NCBI RefSeq assembly: GCF_000482785.1
Contig: NZ_AXWS01000018.1
Span: 1-64,000, forward strand
Length of the DNA: 64,000 bases
Direction: 5' to 3'
Source of the DNA: Derxia gummosa DSM 723
Lineage (GTDB): Bacteria; Pseudomonadota; Gammaproteobacteria; Burkholderiales; Burkholderiaceae_E
The stretch's first letter is position 1. The number at the start of each line of letters is the position of its first letter. Made by a program: the position numbers and the translations under genes. The notes under the pieces were generated by a model that did not search any database, was not told where the DNA came from, and saw nothing but the letters and a program-made list of their open reading frames with translations. Positions 35,736-45,835 of the stretch are shown one piece after another.

Positions 35736-36824
35736 TCAGAAGCGGTGCTGCACGCCGACGCCGAAGCCGCTCTGCTGGCTGGCGAGCGGGGTCTGGTCGC
35801 GGAACACGCCGGTCTTCACATGCGCGCCGTCGTCGCTGCTGCTGTGGGCGCTGGCGGCCACGGCGTAGAGCCAGGTGCGCTTCGACAGGTTGTAGGTGAT
35901 CTTGGCCGCGAACATGAGCGGGCTGGAATCGGTGTCGCGCTTGTTCTCGTAGTAGGCGCCGCCGTAGAGCGTGACCGCCTGCGACAGCGGCGCGCTCGCG
36001 CCGAGCCACCACAGGTCGCTGCGGTAGTGCGGATTGGCGGCGCTCGGCGCGGCGGGCGCGCGCGTGGTGGCGCGCAGGCCGGCATAGAGCTTGGCCGGGC
36101 CGAGGTCATAGCTGCCCGAGCCGACGACGCTGCGGTTGCGCGTGCTGGCCGGCACGGCCTCGGTGCCGCCGCTGCGGCCTTCGTCGAAGCTGAGCTGGGC
36201 CGACACCGGGCCCTTGGCATAGGCGGCGCCGAAGCCGTAGGCGTTGTTGCTGCCGGTCGCGCCCGCCACCTCGCCGAAGCCGTAGTGCGCGCCGAGCGTG
36301 ACGGCGTCGAACTTGCCGACGTACTTGACGGCATTGCTCACGCGGCTGGTGAAGCCGGTGGCCGGCACGGTCGCGGTCGAGGTCAGGTAGGAGTACTGCG
36401 GCGCGTAGCCCATGAAGTCGTGCGGCAGCACGAAGTCGTACACGGTCGTGGAGTTGCGCCCGAGCATGACGGTGCCGAGGTTCTTCTTCTCCAGCCCGAC
36501 ATAGGCGTAGCGGCCCCAGAGCGCCGAGCCGCTCGCGCCACTGTCGAGGTTGACTTCGCCTTCGAGGTTGAACACGGCCTTCATGCCGTCGCCAAGGTCT
36601 TCGCTGCCACGCAGGCCGAGGCGCGAGGTGTTGAGGCCGCCCGAGTTCACGCGCCACATGCCCTTGCCGTCGGCGGCGTTGCGGGTGCGGTATTCGACGC
36701 CCGCGTCCATGATCCCGTACACGGTCACCGACGAGCCGGCGGGCGCGGTCTGCGCGACGGCGGGCTGGAAGGCGGCGGCAATGCCGACGGCGATGGCGCA
36801 GGCGCCGATCGTCTGAAGCTTCAT
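35736..36824 (-). CDS. General porin, Gram-negative porin family (Porin_4)
   Basis: A 362-residue trimeric-porin-type protein of the Burkholderiales general porins. The signal peptide ends FQPAVAQ near residue 25. SSVTVYGIMDAGVEYRT is the first strand, SRLGLRGSEDLGDGMKAVFNLE (RLGLRGSEDLGDGMKAVF) the hallmark turn and strand, and the protein ends GVGVQHRF with the terminal Phe recognised by BAM. It is on the same strand as the ABC importer, 109 bp upstream, and divergent from the ModA-like gene. Confidence 0.95.
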   Translation of the reverse strand: MKLQTIGACAIAVGIAAAFQPAVAQTAPAGSSVTVYGIMDAGVEYRTRNAADGKGMWRVNSGGLNTSRLGLRGSEDLGDGMKAVFNLEGEVNLDSGASGSALWGRYAYVGLEKKNLGTVMLGRNSTTVYDFVLPHDFMGYAPQYSYLTSTATVPATGFTSRVSNAVKYVGKFDAVTLGAHYGFGEVAGATGSNNAYGFGAAYAKGPVSAQLSFDEGRSGGTEAVPASTRNRSVVGSGSYDLGPAKLYAGLRATTRAPAAPSAANPHYRSDLWWLGASAPLSQAVTLYGGAYYENKRDTDSSPLMFAAKITYNLSKRTWLYAVAASAHSSSDDGAHVKTGVFRDQTPLASQQSGFGVGVQHRF

Positions 36825-37213
36825 CTGGTCTCCCCCTTTGGCGGGTGCTTGTCGTTGTGGTGCGGGGCGGACCTTAGGAGCGGAGGCTGTCGAATTTCTG
36901 GCGATGGCCGGCAGGTTCGGGCGCGCTGGCTCGCTTCCCCAGAGCGGGGCGGGCGCGGCTAGGGGTAAGTCCCGTGTGGCGATTGCAAGGGCTTGCGGGC
37001 CGGCGGCGGCCTTGGCTGCGCTACGTGCCGCCGCGTGACGATGCGGGGTCGCGGGCCGGGCCGACAGGCGCTCCGCGCGGGCGTGAAATACGGGCGTCGG
37101 CTGTCGATCGGCTGGCGATCGGGGCTGGGGAATGTCCCCGCGCGGCGGTGCTTGTCGCGGCCGAAGCGGCGCTCGTAAGTTCGCGCCGTTTCCCTCGTCG
37201 CACTGGAGTCGTC
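36825..37213. other. Divergent regulatory region between porin and ModA-like gene
   Basis: 389 bp between divergent starts with no supported gene. It contains the palindrome GCAAGGGCTTGC at 36985-36996, one of the dispersed motif copies, here outside a gene. No clear promoter hexamers were identified on either strand. Confidence 0.45.
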
Positions 37214-38044
37214 ATGCCCGTCTCGTCTCAACACGCCGCGTCCGCCAGCCGCGCGCGCCCCGCACTTGCCGATCGCCTGCGCCGCGTCGGCGCGACGCTC
37301 GCCGCGAGCGCGCTGCTCGCCTGTCAGGCGCTCGCCGCCGACATCAACGTCATGACCTCGGGCGCCTTCACCGCCGCCTACAAGGAGCTGGTGCCGGCCT
37401 TCGAGCGCGACACCGGGCATGCGATCCATTCGGCCTACGGCGCCTCGCAGGGCGGCGCGGCCGATTCGATCCCGAGCCGGCTCGATCGCGGCGAGCCGGC
37501 CGACGTGGTCATCATGGCCCGCCCCGCGCTCGACGCGCTGGTGAAGGCGGGCAAGGTGGTGCCGGGCAGCGAGGTCGATCTCGTGCGCTCGTCGATCGGC
37601 ATGGTGGTGCGCGCCGGCGCGCCCCGGCCCGACATCTCGACCGTCGAGGCGCTGAAGAAGACGCTGCTCGCGGCGAAGTCGGTCGCCTACTCGGCCAGCG
37701 CGAGCGGCACCTATCTCTCGACCGAGCTGTTCCCCAAGCTCGGCGTGGCCGAGGCGATCGCGCCGAAGCTCCAGCGCATCGAGAGCGCGCGCGTCGCGGC
37801 CATCGTCGCGCGCGGCGAGGCGGAGATCGGCTTCCAGCAGGTGAGCGAGCTGCTGCCGGTGCCGGGCGTGGATTTCGTGGGCGTGCTGCCCGAGGGCGCC
37901 CAGCGCGCGACCTTCTTCTCGGCCGGCATCACCACGACGGCGCGCGCGCCCGAGGAGGGGAAGGCGCTGATCCGCTACTTCGGCTCGCCGGCGGCCGCGC
38001 CGGTGATCGAGCGCACCGGGCTGGAGGCGCTGCCGGCGCGCTGA
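37214..38044 (+). CDS. ModA-like periplasmic substrate-binding protein (orphan)
   Basis: A 276-residue type 2 periplasmic binding protein related to ModA (COG0725). The signal peptide ends ACQALA near residue 35. INVMTSGAFTAAYKELVPAFE (MTSGAFTAAYKELVPAF) is the first strand-helix, GEPADVVIMARPALDALV the hinge, and SVAYSASASGTYLSTELF the oxyanion-binding-like loop. No modB/modC permease or ATPase adjoins, so it is either a solitary sensor-type binding protein or uses a distant transporter. The start follows CACTGGAGTCGTC with a GGAG ribosome site. Confidence 0.85.
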   Translation: MPVSSQHAASASRARPALADRLRRVGATLAASALLACQALAADINVMTSGAFTAAYKELVPAFERDTGHAIHSAYGASQGGAADSIPSRLDRGEPADVVIMARPALDALVKAGKVVPGSEVDLVRSSIGMVVRAGAPRPDISTVEALKKTLLAAKSVAYSASASGTYLSTELFPKLGVAEAIAPKLQRIESARVAAIVARGEAEIGFQQVSELLPVPGVDFVGVLPEGAQRATFFSAGITTTARAPEEGKALIRYFGSPAAAPVIERTGLEALPAR

Positions 38045-38108
38045 GGCCGATGCGCGGCCATCGGCCGGAACTCGCCCCCTGCTCGCGCGATCGGACCCCT
38101 AAACCCAT

Positions 38109-38143
38109 GGGCAGCATGTGGATTCGAACTCACATGACTGCCC
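38109..38143. terminator. Stem-loop between the ModA-like and chemoreceptor genes
   Basis: GGGCAG (38109-38114) pairs with CTGCCC (38138-38143) and ATGTG (38116-38120) with CACAT (38131-38135), leaving a loop that contains TTCGAA. It is 65 bp after the binding-protein stop and 110 bp before the receptor start. No T-run follows; it may terminate or regulate. Confidence 0.45.
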
Positions 38144-38253
38144 GTGCACGCCGGTCGCCACCCATGACCGGCAGCGGGCGGCTTCGTGCCGTCACGCGCC
38201 GCCTGCCGCCTGCGTGACCCGGCATGCCAACTACAAGACTTCGAGGTCACGCC

Positions 38254-39783
38254 ATGAAACTCCGGCTCAAGCAGCAGCTCGTCCTGGCATTCGGGATCGT
38301 CGTCGCCTTCGTCGTCGCGACAGCGCTCGCGGCGGTGTTGCTGCTCGACGGCATCACCGATGCCGCCGCGCATTCCTTCGGTCCGGCGCTGACCAAGGAG
38401 CGCCTCCTGCGCGACTGGCAGACCAACGTGGCGGTGGGCGTGAAGCGCACCTCCGTCATCGCCCGCGCCAGCGATCCGGCGCTGGTCGACGCCTTTGCCG
38501 AGGACGCCAAGGCGCTGGCCAAGCGCACCACCGATCTGCGCGAGAAGCTCGAACCGATGCTCGACGCGACCGACAAGCCGATGTACGAGCACGCCACCGT
38601 CCTGCGCAACGAGTACATGGAAGCGCGCGACGCCATCGGCAAGCTGATTGCCGACGGCCATCCGCGCGAGGCGGTGGTGCTGTTCGAGAACCGCTTCCTC
38701 CCGGTGTCGGCGCGCTATCTCGAAGGCATCAACGAGATCGTCGAGCGCCAGCGCGCCAACATCGACGACAGCGCGGCGGCGATCGCCTCGGCGAGCGTGC
38801 GCGCCCGCGTGCTGCTGCTCGGCGCCGGCCTCGCGGCAGCGCTGCTGGGCGTGGCGGCGGCCTGGTGGCTCGGTGGCCGCATCGTCGGCGCGCTGCGCGC
38901 GATCCAGGTCGAGGCCGAGGCGATCGCCGCCGGCGACCTGAGCCGTGGCATCGCGACCAGCGGCCATGACGAAAGCGCCGATCTGCTGCGCTCGATCGCG
39001 ACCATGCAGGCCGAGTTGCGGCGGCTGGTCGGCCGGGTGCGCGACAGCGCGGGCGAGGTGCAGGTGGCCGCGCACGAGATCGCCCAGGGCAGCAACGATC
39101 TGAGCATGCGCACCGAGCAGCAGGCGAGCAACCTGGAGCAGACCTCGGCGACGATGGATCACTTCGCGTCGGCGGTCGATGCCAATGCCGGCGCGGCGCG
39201 CGAGGCGAGCCAGCTGGTGAACCAGGCGACCGACAAGGCGCGCGAGGGCGGCGCCGTGGTGGCCGACATGGTGGCCACGATGGCCGACATCAGCGAGGCC
39301 AGCCGGCGCATCGGCGACATCATCGGCGTGATCGACGGCATCGCGTTCCAGACCAACATCCTCGCGCTCAACGCGGCGGTCGAGGCGGCGCGCGCCGGCG
39401 AGCAGGGACGCGGCTTTGCCGTCGTGGCGAGCGAGGTGCGCGCGCTGGCCGGCCGTTCGGCCGAGGCCGCGCGCGAGATCAAGACGCTCATCGCCGGCTC
39501 GGCCGACAAGGTCGGCGCGGGCGTGGTGCTCGCGGGCCGCGTCGGTCAGGTGGTGGACGAGGTGGTGGCCAGCATTTCCGGCGCGACCGGCCTGATGAGC
39601 AGCATCACCACCGCGATGACCGATCAGGCCCAGGGCATCCGCGAGGTGAAGACCGCGATCGCCGACATCGACGGCATGACCCAGCGCAACGCCGCGCTGG
39701 TCGAGCAGAGCGCGGCGGCGGCCGGCGGCCTCAGCGGCCAGGCCGGCGAGCTGACCGGCGCGATCGGCGTGTTCCGGCTCTGA
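38254..39783 (+). CDS. Methyl-accepting chemotaxis protein
   Basis: A 509-residue chemoreceptor. TM1 is about 10-31 ([21 protein letters not shown]), a four-helix-bundle-type ligand domain follows, and TM2 is about 188-210 ([21 protein letters not shown]). HAMP runs about 211-265 and the signalling domain to the end, with the conserved tip [31 protein letters not shown] (in pieces [20 protein letters not shown] and [11 protein letters not shown]). No C-terminal CheR-tethering pentapeptide. GAGGT precedes the ATG at 38254; an earlier ATG at 38224 is less likely. Bases 39301-39483 are almost identical to part of the Aer-like receptor gene. Confidence 0.94.
   Translation: MKLRLKQQLVLAFGIVVAFVVATALAAVLLLDGITDAAAHSFGPALTKERLLRDWQTNVAVGVKRTSVIARASDPALVDAFAEDAKALAKRTTDLREKLEPMLDATDKPMYEHATVLRNEYMEARDAIGKLIADGHPREAVVLFENRFLPVSARYLEGINEIVERQRANIDDSAAAIASASVRARVLLLGAGLAAALLGVAAAWWLGGRIVGALRAIQVEAEAIAAGDLSRGIATSGHDESADLLRSIATMQAELRRLVGRVRDSAGEVQVAAHEIAQGSNDLSMRTEQQASNLEQTSATMDHFASAVDANAGAAREASQLVNQATDKAREGGAVVADMVATMADISEASRRIGDIIGVIDGIAFQTNILALNAAVEAARAGEQGRGFAVVASEVRALAGRSAEAAREIKTLIAGSADKVGAGVVLAGRVGQVVDEVVASISGATGLMSSITTAMTDQAQGIREVKTAIADIDGMTQRNAALVEQSAAAAGGLSGQAGELTGAIGVFRL
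39301..39483 (+). repeat. 183-bp inverted near-identity with 48699-48881
   Basis: This stretch of the first receptor gene matches the reverse complement of 48699-48881 at 182 of 183 bases; the single difference is a synonymous G/C in the codon for Ala within GIAFQTN. It covers the signalling tip. Outside these limits the two genes diverge clearly, which points to gene conversion or recent recombination. Confidence 0.9.
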
Positions 39784-39874
39784 CCGGCGCCGGCTCGGGC
39801 CGCGTCGCGCGCGGGGTGGCCGCACCGGGTGGCCCGGGCGTTCCGCGCGCGGTCCGCCCGGGCCCGAGTCGCGC

Positions 39875-41191
39875 TCAGGCGCCGCGCGGCGCGGGTTCGC
39901 CGGCGGTCGCGGCGCGGCGGTACAGGAACAGCGCCGCGCCCAGTCCGCAGAGCGCGGCGACGCTGAGCCAGGCGCCGGGCGCGGCCTTGTCGCCCGTGGT
40001 CTCGATGAGCCAGGTCGAGATGGCCGGCGTGAAGCCGCCGAACACGGCAGTGGCCAGGCTGAACGCGAGCGAGAAGCCCACCACGCGCACCTGCGCCGGC
40101 ATCACCTCGGTGAGCGCCGCGACCATCGCGCCGTTGTACAGGCCGAAGTAGCTCGACAGCAGCAGCAGCACCGCGAGCAGCCGGTCGAAGCTCGGCGCCT
40201 GGGCGAGCCAGTGCAGCGCCGGATAGGCGGTGAGCATCGCGACGAAGGCCACGCCCACCAGCAGCGGCTTGCGGCCGAAGCGGTCGGACAGCGCGCCGCC
40301 GACCGGCAGCCAGATGAAGTTCGACAGGCCGACGAACACCGTCACCAGCAGGCTTTCGGCGGTGCTCAGATGCAGCACGGTCTTGCCGAAGGTCGGCGTG
40401 TAGACGGTGATGAGATAGAAGGTGGACGTCGTCATCGAGCTGAGCAGCATGCCGGCGACGACGAGGCGCCAGTTGGCGCGCATGGTGCGGAATACCTCGG
40501 CCGTGGTCGGGTGATGGCGCTGGGCCTGGAAGGCGGCGGTCTCGGCGAGGCTGCGGCGCAGGAAGAAGATGAAGGGCACGATCATGCAGCCGACGAAGAA
40601 GGGCACGCGCCAGCCCCAGGCCGCGACCTCGGCCGCGTCGAGCGACTGGTTGAGGCCGTAGCCGAGCAGCGCCGCGAGCACCACCGCCACCTGCTGGCTG
40701 CCCGACTGCCACGAGGTGTAGAAGCCCCGGCGGCCCGGCGTCGCGATCTCCGACAGATACACCGACACGCCGCCCAGCTCGGCGCCGGCCGAGAAGCCCT
40801 GGAGCAGCCGGCCGATGAGCACGAGCGCCGGCGCGAGCAGGCCGATGCTGTCGTAGCCGGGCACGAAGGCGATGAGCAGCGTGCCGCTGGCCATGATCGA
40901 CAGCGTCACGATTAGCCCCTTGCGGCGGCCGACCTCGTCGATGTAGGCGCCGAGCACGATGGCGCCGAGCGGCCGCATCAGGAAGCCGGCGCCGAACACT
41001 GCAAAGGTTTGCATCAGCGAGGCGAATTCGCTCGCGGCCGGGAAGAACACGCGCGCGATGTGGGTCGCGTAGAAGCCGAACAGGAAGAAGTCGAACTGCT
41101 CGAGAAAGTTGCCGCTGGTCACGCGCAGCACGGCGCCGATGCGCGAGGCGCGGCGCCCGCCGTCGGCGGCGGCGGTCGAAGGGGTGGTCAT
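39875..41191 (-). CDS. tcuC: Citrate/tricarballylate:H+ symporter, MFS metabolite:H+ symporter family
   Basis: A 438-residue 12-TM transporter of the citrate-proton symporter group. [21 protein letters not shown] is the characteristic first helix ([17 protein letters not shown]). The MFS loop 2-3 motif [32 protein letters not shown] ([13 protein letters not shown]) and the loop 8-9 [13 protein letters not shown] are present. With TcuA and TcuB upstream it is best read as TcuC, which brings tricarballylate (and perhaps citrate) into the cell. 174 bp separate it from tcuB, so it may have added control. Confidence 0.9.
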   Translation of the reverse strand: MTTPSTAAADGGRRASRIGAVLRVTSGNFLEQFDFFLFGFYATHIARVFFPAASEFASLMQTFAVFGAGFLMRPLGAIVLGAYIDEVGRRKGLIVTLSIMASGTLLIAFVPGYDSIGLLAPALVLIGRLLQGFSAGAELGGVSVYLSEIATPGRRGFYTSWQSGSQQVAVVLAALLGYGLNQSLDAAEVAAWGWRVPFFVGCMIVPFIFFLRRSLAETAAFQAQRHHPTTAEVFRTMRANWRLVVAGMLLSSMTTSTFYLITVYTPTFGKTVLHLSTAESLLVTVFVGLSNFIWLPVGGALSDRFGRKPLLVGVAFVAMLTAYPALHWLAQAPSFDRLLAVLLLLSSYFGLYNGAMVAALTEVMPAQVRVVGFSLAFSLATAVFGGFTPAISTWLIETTGDKAAPGAWLSVAALCGLGAALFLYRRAATAGEPAPRGA

Positions 41192-41365
41192 GGATGTCTC
41201 CTCGATGGGATGGTGGTCGGGCGACGCACCGCCGGAAAGGGCGGTGGAGGCTGTCTTTGTGGAGCGCCGCCGACCTGGCGCGGCGCATGGTCGAAGTCCT
41301 GCCTGTCGATTTGCTGGCAGGGGATCGCCGGTCGTGCCGGGCGCAACGCGCCCGGCCGCAGGGCT

Positions 41366-42622
41366 TCAGTCAGCGCCGAGGCGCAGCCGGTCGGGCTGGC
41401 GCTTCTCGATCGCGTGCTTGAGCAGGGCGGCGCAGCGGAACATGCCGTGCGCGAACTTGCCGTAGGGCAGGGTGAGGAAGAGCGCCATCACCACGCCCAG
41501 ATGCAGCGCGAGCAGCAGCGCCATCGCCGGGCCGTCGCGGCCCGCGAGCAGGCCGAGGCCGGTGGCGCTGGTGAGCAGCAGCAGCGCGATGAAGCCGCGG
41601 TCCATCGGCCGTTGCGCCGGGTCGCCGCGCTGCGGATCGCGCCTGAGGTTGAGCCACAGCAGCCCGGCCGGGCCGATCAGCAGGCCGATGCCGCCCGCCG
41701 TGCCGAGCAGCACCGGCAGGCTGGTGAGCGCATAGGGGGCGTGCAGGTCGAGCAGGTAGTGGTAGAGCGTCGCGACGCCGGTCGCGGCGAAGCAGGCCAT
41801 GAAGCCGCCGGCCGTGAGGTGGTGGAAGCGCCGCCGCGCGAGGCTGAAGGCGTCGTCGGCCTCGTTGCAGCCGTCACCGTGGCCGCCGCCGAGATAGCGC
41901 AGCGTGACGGCGGCGCTCGCGGCCTCGGCGCCGGCCGCCGTGCTGATGCCGCCCGGCGCCAGCTCGCGCCAGAAGCGCCGCACGCCCATGCCGAGCGCGA
42001 GCACCGCCCAGCCGAACACCGCGCCGAACATCGCCGCGAGCAGGTTGTGCGGGAACACCGCGTAGAAGTTGCCCGCGAGCGGCGCATGCACGAGGCCGCC
42101 GGTGGCGGCGATCGCGAGCGCCAGGAACAGCGCCAGCCCGACCGACAGCGCCAGCGACAGCACGAGCCCGTTGGCGCGGTAGGCCGCGCCGAGCGGCGCC
42201 GGCCAGGCGAACTGCGCATAGCTGTTGAGCCGCACCCGCGCCATCGCGCGCGGCACGTTCACCGCGAACTCGTGCGGCGGCGCGTACTGGCAGGCGTGGT
42301 AGCAGGCGCCGCAGTTGTGGCAGAGGTTGGCGAGATAGGCCACGTCGGCGGCGCCGAATTCGAGCCGCCGCGTCATCGCCGGGAACACGGCGCAGAAGCC
42401 TTCGCAATAGCGGCAGGCATTGCAGATCTGCATCTGCCGCGCGACCTCGGCGGTGTTGCCGTCGAGGGCGCGGATCGGGATCACGCGCGCGGCGGGGGCG
42501 GTCGCGGCGCCGTTCGCGGGCGTGACGGCAGCGGACGTGACGGCAGCGGACGTGACGGCAGCGGCGGAAGCGGCGCCGGCGGCGCGCGGCGCGGCGGCGG
42601 TCAGGGCATCAGGCGAACGCAT
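41366..42622 (-). CDS. tcuB: Tricarballylate utilisation protein TcuB (Fe-S/heme membrane electron acceptor)
   Basis: A 418-residue protein that reoxidises reduced FAD of TcuA and passes electrons to the respiratory chain. Two 4Fe-4S motifs are present near the N-terminus: [15 protein letters not shown] and [20 protein letters not shown] (core [14 protein letters not shown]). About six membrane helices follow. Residues ~15-35 are a low-complexity Ala/Val/Thr stretch encoded by a 15-bp tandem repeat. The ATG at 42622 has AAGGAGG upstream and overlaps the end of tcuA by 14 bp, so translation is coupled. Confidence 0.93.
   Translation of the reverse strand: MRSPDALTAAAPRAAGAASAAAVTSAAVTSAAVTPANGAATAPAARVIPIRALDGNTAEVARQMQICNACRYCEGFCAVFPAMTRRLEFGAADVAYLANLCHNCGACYHACQYAPPHEFAVNVPRAMARVRLNSYAQFAWPAPLGAAYRANGLVLSLALSVGLALFLALAIAATGGLVHAPLAGNFYAVFPHNLLAAMFGAVFGWAVLALGMGVRRFWRELAPGGISTAAGAEAASAAVTLRYLGGGHGDGCNEADDAFSLARRRFHHLTAGGFMACFAATGVATLYHYLLDLHAPYALTSLPVLLGTAGGIGLLIGPAGLLWLNLRRDPQRGDPAQRPMDRGFIALLLLTSATGLGLLAGRDGPAMALLLALHLGVVMALFLTLPYGKFAHGMFRCAALLKHAIEKRQPDRLRLGAD
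42521..42565. repeat. 15-bp tandem repeat, three units, within tcuB
   Basis: CGTGACGGCAGCGGA is repeated at 42521-42535, 42536-42550 and, with one end change, 42551-42565. It encodes the VTSAA repeats of the TcuB N-terminus, before the first cysteine cluster. Copy number may vary by slippage without shifting frame. Confidence 0.85.
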
Positions 42623-44042
42623 GGCGGGCCTCCTTCGCGGTGTGGTTGCGCGCGGTGGCGAGGCGGCTCGCGGCGGCGGCACCGGCACCGGCGATGCGGC
42701 CGAAGGCCGTGCCGATCGACATGCCGACGCCGGCCGTGTAGCCCTGGCCCAGCACGTTGCCGGCCATCATTTCGCCCGCGACGAACAGGTTGTCGCTCGG
42801 CTGGTCGGCGAAGCGCACGGCGGCGGTCTCGTCGGTGCGCAGGCCGAGGTAGGTGAAGGTGATGCCCGGCCGCAGCGCGTAGCCGTAGAAGGGCGGGGTG
42901 TCGATCGGCAGCGCCCAGTGCGTCTTGGGCGGCGCGATGCCGTCGGTATGGCAGTCGTCGAGCGTCGTGTGGTCGAAGCGGCCGACGCGGCAGGCGGCGT
43001 TGTAGGCCGCGAGCGTCTCGACGAAGGGGCCGACCGGCAGGCCGAGCTGGCGCGCGAGATCGTCGAGCGTGTCGGCGCGCGTGCCCGGAAACACCGGAGG
43101 CATGAAGCGGCCGACGGCCTTCGCGTCGATGATCGACCAGGCGATCTGCCCCGGCTGGCGCGCGACGAGCCGGCCCCAGATCGCATAGCGCTTGGGCCAG
43201 AAATCCTCGCCTTCGTCATGGAAGCGGCGCGCCTCGCGGTTCACCACCACGCCGAGCGACACGCAGTCGATGCGGGTGCAGATGCCGCCGTCATAGAGCG
43301 GCGCGCGCGCGTCGATCGCGACGCAATGCGATTGCGACGGATCGCCGATGCTGTCGGCGCCGGCGTCGATGAGCTGGCGCAGCAGCACGCCCTGATTGAA
43401 GCGCGTGCCGCGGATGAGGAAGTTGTCGGCCGGCCATTCGCCGCGCTCGTCGCGCCCCCAGGCTTCGCGCAGCCAGTCGCGGTTCGACTCGAAGCCGCCG
43501 GCCGCGACCACGCAGCTGCGGGCCTCGAAGCGCTCGCCGTCGCGGCCGATGGCGGCGACGAAGCGGCCGTCGCGCAGCTCGATGCGGTCGACGGGCGTCT
43601 CGTAGCGCACCTGCACGCCGAGCTTCTCTGCGCTGCGGTAGTAGGCGTTGACGAGGGCCTTGCCGCCGCCCATGAAGAAGGCGTTGGTGCGCGCCACATG
43701 CAGCGCGCCCGACAGCGGCGGCTGGAAGCGCACGCCGTGCTTCACCATCCACGGCCGGCAGGTGGACGAGGCGCGGATGACGAGGCGCGCGAGCTTTTCG
43801 TCGGTGCGCCCGCCGGTCACCTTGAGCAGGTCCTGCCAGTACTCCTCTTCCGGGTAGGCATCGACCAGCACGTCCTGCGGCGCGTCATGCATGCAGCGCA
43901 GGTTGCGCGTGTGCGCCGAATTGCCGCCGCGCAGCTCGCGCGGCGCCGATTCGAGCAGCAGCACGCTCGCGCCGGCCTCGCGCGCGGTGAGCGCGGCGCA
44001 CAGGGCGGCGTTGCCGCCGCCGATCACCAAAACATCCAGCAT
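42609..44042 (-). CDS. tcuA: FAD-dependent tricarballylate dehydrogenase TcuA
   Basis: A 477-residue flavoprotein of the succinate dehydrogenase/fumarate reductase flavoprotein family. TcuA oxidises tricarballylate to cis-aconitate, which enters the TCA cycle. The FAD fold is [28 protein letters not shown] (core [17 protein letters not shown]). [36 protein letters not shown] and [19 protein letters not shown] (core [14 protein letters not shown]) are family landmarks. GGAGGAG lies just before the ATG. First gene of tcuA-tcuB-tcuC, downstream of the LysR gene tcuR. Confidence 0.94.
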   Translation of the reverse strand: MLDVLVIGGGNAALCAALTAREAGASVLLLESAPRELRGGNSAHTRNLRCMHDAPQDVLVDAYPEEEYWQDLLKVTGGRTDEKLARLVIRASSTCRPWMVKHGVRFQPPLSGALHVARTNAFFMGGGKALVNAYYRSAEKLGVQVRYETPVDRIELRDGRFVAAIGRDGERFEARSCVVAAGGFESNRDWLREAWGRDERGEWPADNFLIRGTRFNQGVLLRQLIDAGADSIGDPSQSHCVAIDARAPLYDGGICTRIDCVSLGVVVNREARRFHDEGEDFWPKRYAIWGRLVARQPGQIAWSIIDAKAVGRFMPPVFPGTRADTLDDLARQLGLPVGPFVETLAAYNAACRVGRFDHTTLDDCHTDGIAPPKTHWALPIDTPPFYGYALRPGITFTYLGLRTDETAAVRFADQPSDNLFVAGEMMAGNVLGQGYTAGVGMSIGTAFGRIAGAGAAAASRLATARNHTAKEARHAFA

Positions 44043-44117
44043 CCGGTTCTCCTCCAGGGTGGCCGGAATCTAGGAAGCGGGGATGGGCGGCGCCAGACGC
44101 GGTCCGGGAAGGGGGCT

Positions 44118-45044
44118 TCAGCTTTCGTGAAGGGTGGCGCCGGGCCAGTCGCCGGCACGCACCAGCTCGCGCACGACCTCGGCGAGCACCACGCGGGCGG
44201 CGAGGCCGGCGGGCGAGAGTTCATCGTCGGACAGGCTGGCGAGCAGGTTGCGGCGCAGCAGGCCGGCATCGGCGATCTCGGCCGCGACGATGCAGTCGCG
44301 CGGCAGCCGCACGCTGGCCGCGCCCGGCTGCACGGTGGCGCCGAGGCCGGCGCGCACCGCGTCCATCAGCACCGCGAGGCCGTCGATTTCGAGCACCACG
44401 TCGGGCGTGATGCCGGCGCGCGCGAAGCCGGCGTTGAGGATGGCGCGCAGCCCGTGCTGGCCGGTGGGCATGACGAGCGGCACGCCGGCCAACTGGGCCA
44501 GCGTCACGCGCGGTTCGCGCGGCAGGCCGGGCAGCTCGCGCGCGCCGAGCAGGAACAGGCGCTCGTCGAGCAGCGGCTGCACGCTCCAGCGCTGGGTCGC
44601 GTCGGTAGCGAACAGCACGGCGAGGTCGAGCTGGCGCGTCGCGAGCATCGCGGCGAGGTTGCCCGACAGGCTCTCGACCAGCCGCAGCCGCACGTCGGGA
44701 TGGCGCTCGCGCATCGCGCGCAGCAGCGGCAGCGCGAGCAGCGCCGAGGTGGACGGCGCGAGGCCCACGCTCACATGGCCCGACAGCCGCGCCTGCTGCG
44801 CCGCGCGCACCGCATCGTCGGCATGGCGCAGCGTGAGCTGGGCCTGGTGCAGGAAGGCGAGGCCGGCTTCGGTCGGGCGGGTGCCGCTGGAAGTGCGCTG
44901 CAGAAGACGCACCGCGAGTTCACCTTCGAGCCGGCTGATCTGCTGGCTCAGCGCCGACACCACCACGCCGAGGTCGTCGGCCGCGCGCCCCATGCTGCCG
45001 AGTTCGACGACGCGGACGAAGTAGCGCAGCTGGCGGAGTTCCAT
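44118..45044 (-). CDS. tcuR: LysR-type regulator of the tricarballylate genes
   Basis: A 308-residue LysR regulator. The winged helix is MELRQLRYFVRVVELGSMGRAADDLGVV (core LRQLRYFVRVVELGS) with the LysR hallmark SALSQQISRLEGEL. The effector domain (about 90-300) begins GHVSVGLAPSTSALLALPLL. It is 75 bp upstream of tcuA on the same strand, as in a tcuRABC locus, and divergent from the two-component genes. It probably responds to tricarballylate or citrate. Function is inferred from position. Confidence 0.88.
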   Translation of the reverse strand: MELRQLRYFVRVVELGSMGRAADDLGVVVSALSQQISRLEGELAVRLLQRTSSGTRPTEAGLAFLHQAQLTLRHADDAVRAAQQARLSGHVSVGLAPSTSALLALPLLRAMRERHPDVRLRLVESLSGNLAAMLATRQLDLAVLFATDATQRWSVQPLLDERLFLLGARELPGLPREPRVTLAQLAGVPLVMPTGQHGLRAILNAGFARAGITPDVVLEIDGLAVLMDAVRAGLGATVQPGAASVRLPRDCIVAAEIADAGLLRRNLLASLSDDELSPAGLAARVVLAEVVRELVRAGDWPGATLHES

Positions 45045-45169
45045 GGATGTCGGCGGGAGAGGAGGGCGTGCGATTGTCGCCGCCTGCGCGCCGACGGCGG
45101 GACGGCCGCGCGACGCGGCTTCGTGTTGAAATCGCCGCCCGCCCGCAAGCCGCCCAGGAAGGATGAACC

Positions 45170-45835
45170 ATGCGCCTGCTGCTCGTCGAAGACCAACAGG
45201 AACTCGCCGAATGGCTCGCGCGCGCGCTGCGCCAGGGCGGCCACGCGGTGGACGTGATGGCGCGCGGCGACCATGCCGACCACGCCCTGCTCACCCAGCC
45301 CTACGACCTGCTCGTGCTCGATCTGTCGCTGCCCGGCATCGACGGGCTGGAGGTGCTGCGCCGGCTGCGCGCGCGCGGCAGCGCCATCCCCGTGCTCATC
45401 CTCACCGCGCTCGGCAGCACGGAAGACCGGGTGCGCGGCCTCAACCTCGGCGCCGACGACTATCTCGCCAAGCCCTTCGAGCTGGCCGAGCTGGAGGCGC
45501 GCATCAAGGCGCTGCTGCGGCGCGGCGGCGGCCGCGCGCCGGTGCTGCGCGTGGGTCGGCTCGAAATCGACAGCAGCAGCCGGCTCGTGAGCCTGGACGG
45601 CCGGCCGGTCGCGCTTACGCCGCGCGAGCTGGCGGTGCTGGAGGCGCTGGTCGCGCGGCTGGGCCGGCCGGTGTCGCGCGAGCTGCTGTTCGAGAAGGTG
45701 TTCGACTTCGACGCCGACGCGCGGCCCGAGGCGATCGAGAGCTACATCTCGCGGCTGCGCAAGAAGCTCGAAGGCTCGGGCGCGACCATCACGACGATGC
45801 GCGGCCTCGGCTATCTGTTGAGCGAGACGCCGTGA
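45170..45835 (+). CDS. OmpR-family response regulator (TctD/QseB-like)
   Basis: A 221-residue response regulator. The receiver has D51 as phosphoacceptor (LVLDLSLPGIDGL), D8 in the acidic pocket, the switch Thr in LILTALGS and Lys in YLAKPFELAEL. The C-terminal winged helix carries LTPRELAVLEALV and FDFDADARPEAIESYISRLRKKL (core ESYISRLRKKL). AGGAAGG precedes the ATG. The sensor gene overlaps its stop (GTGA). Resemblance to TctD, and adjacency to the tcu locus, suggest control of tricarboxylate uptake. Confidence 0.92.
   Translation: MRLLLVEDQQELAEWLARALRQGGHAVDVMARGDHADHALLTQPYDLLVLDLSLPGIDGLEVLRRLRARGSAIPVLILTALGSTEDRVRGLNLGADDYLAKPFELAELEARIKALLRRGGGRAPVLRVGRLEIDSSSRLVSLDGRPVALTPRELAVLEALVARLGRPVSRELLFEKVFDFDADARPEAIESYISRLRKKLEGSGATITTMRGLGYLLSETP

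Noticed and set aside
38117-38133. T-arm-like sequence GTGGATTCGAACTCACA, possible tRNA on the minus strand
   Set aside because: No acceptor stem, anticodon arm or CCA end could be built around it; it is better explained as the loop of the stem-loop at 38109-38143.
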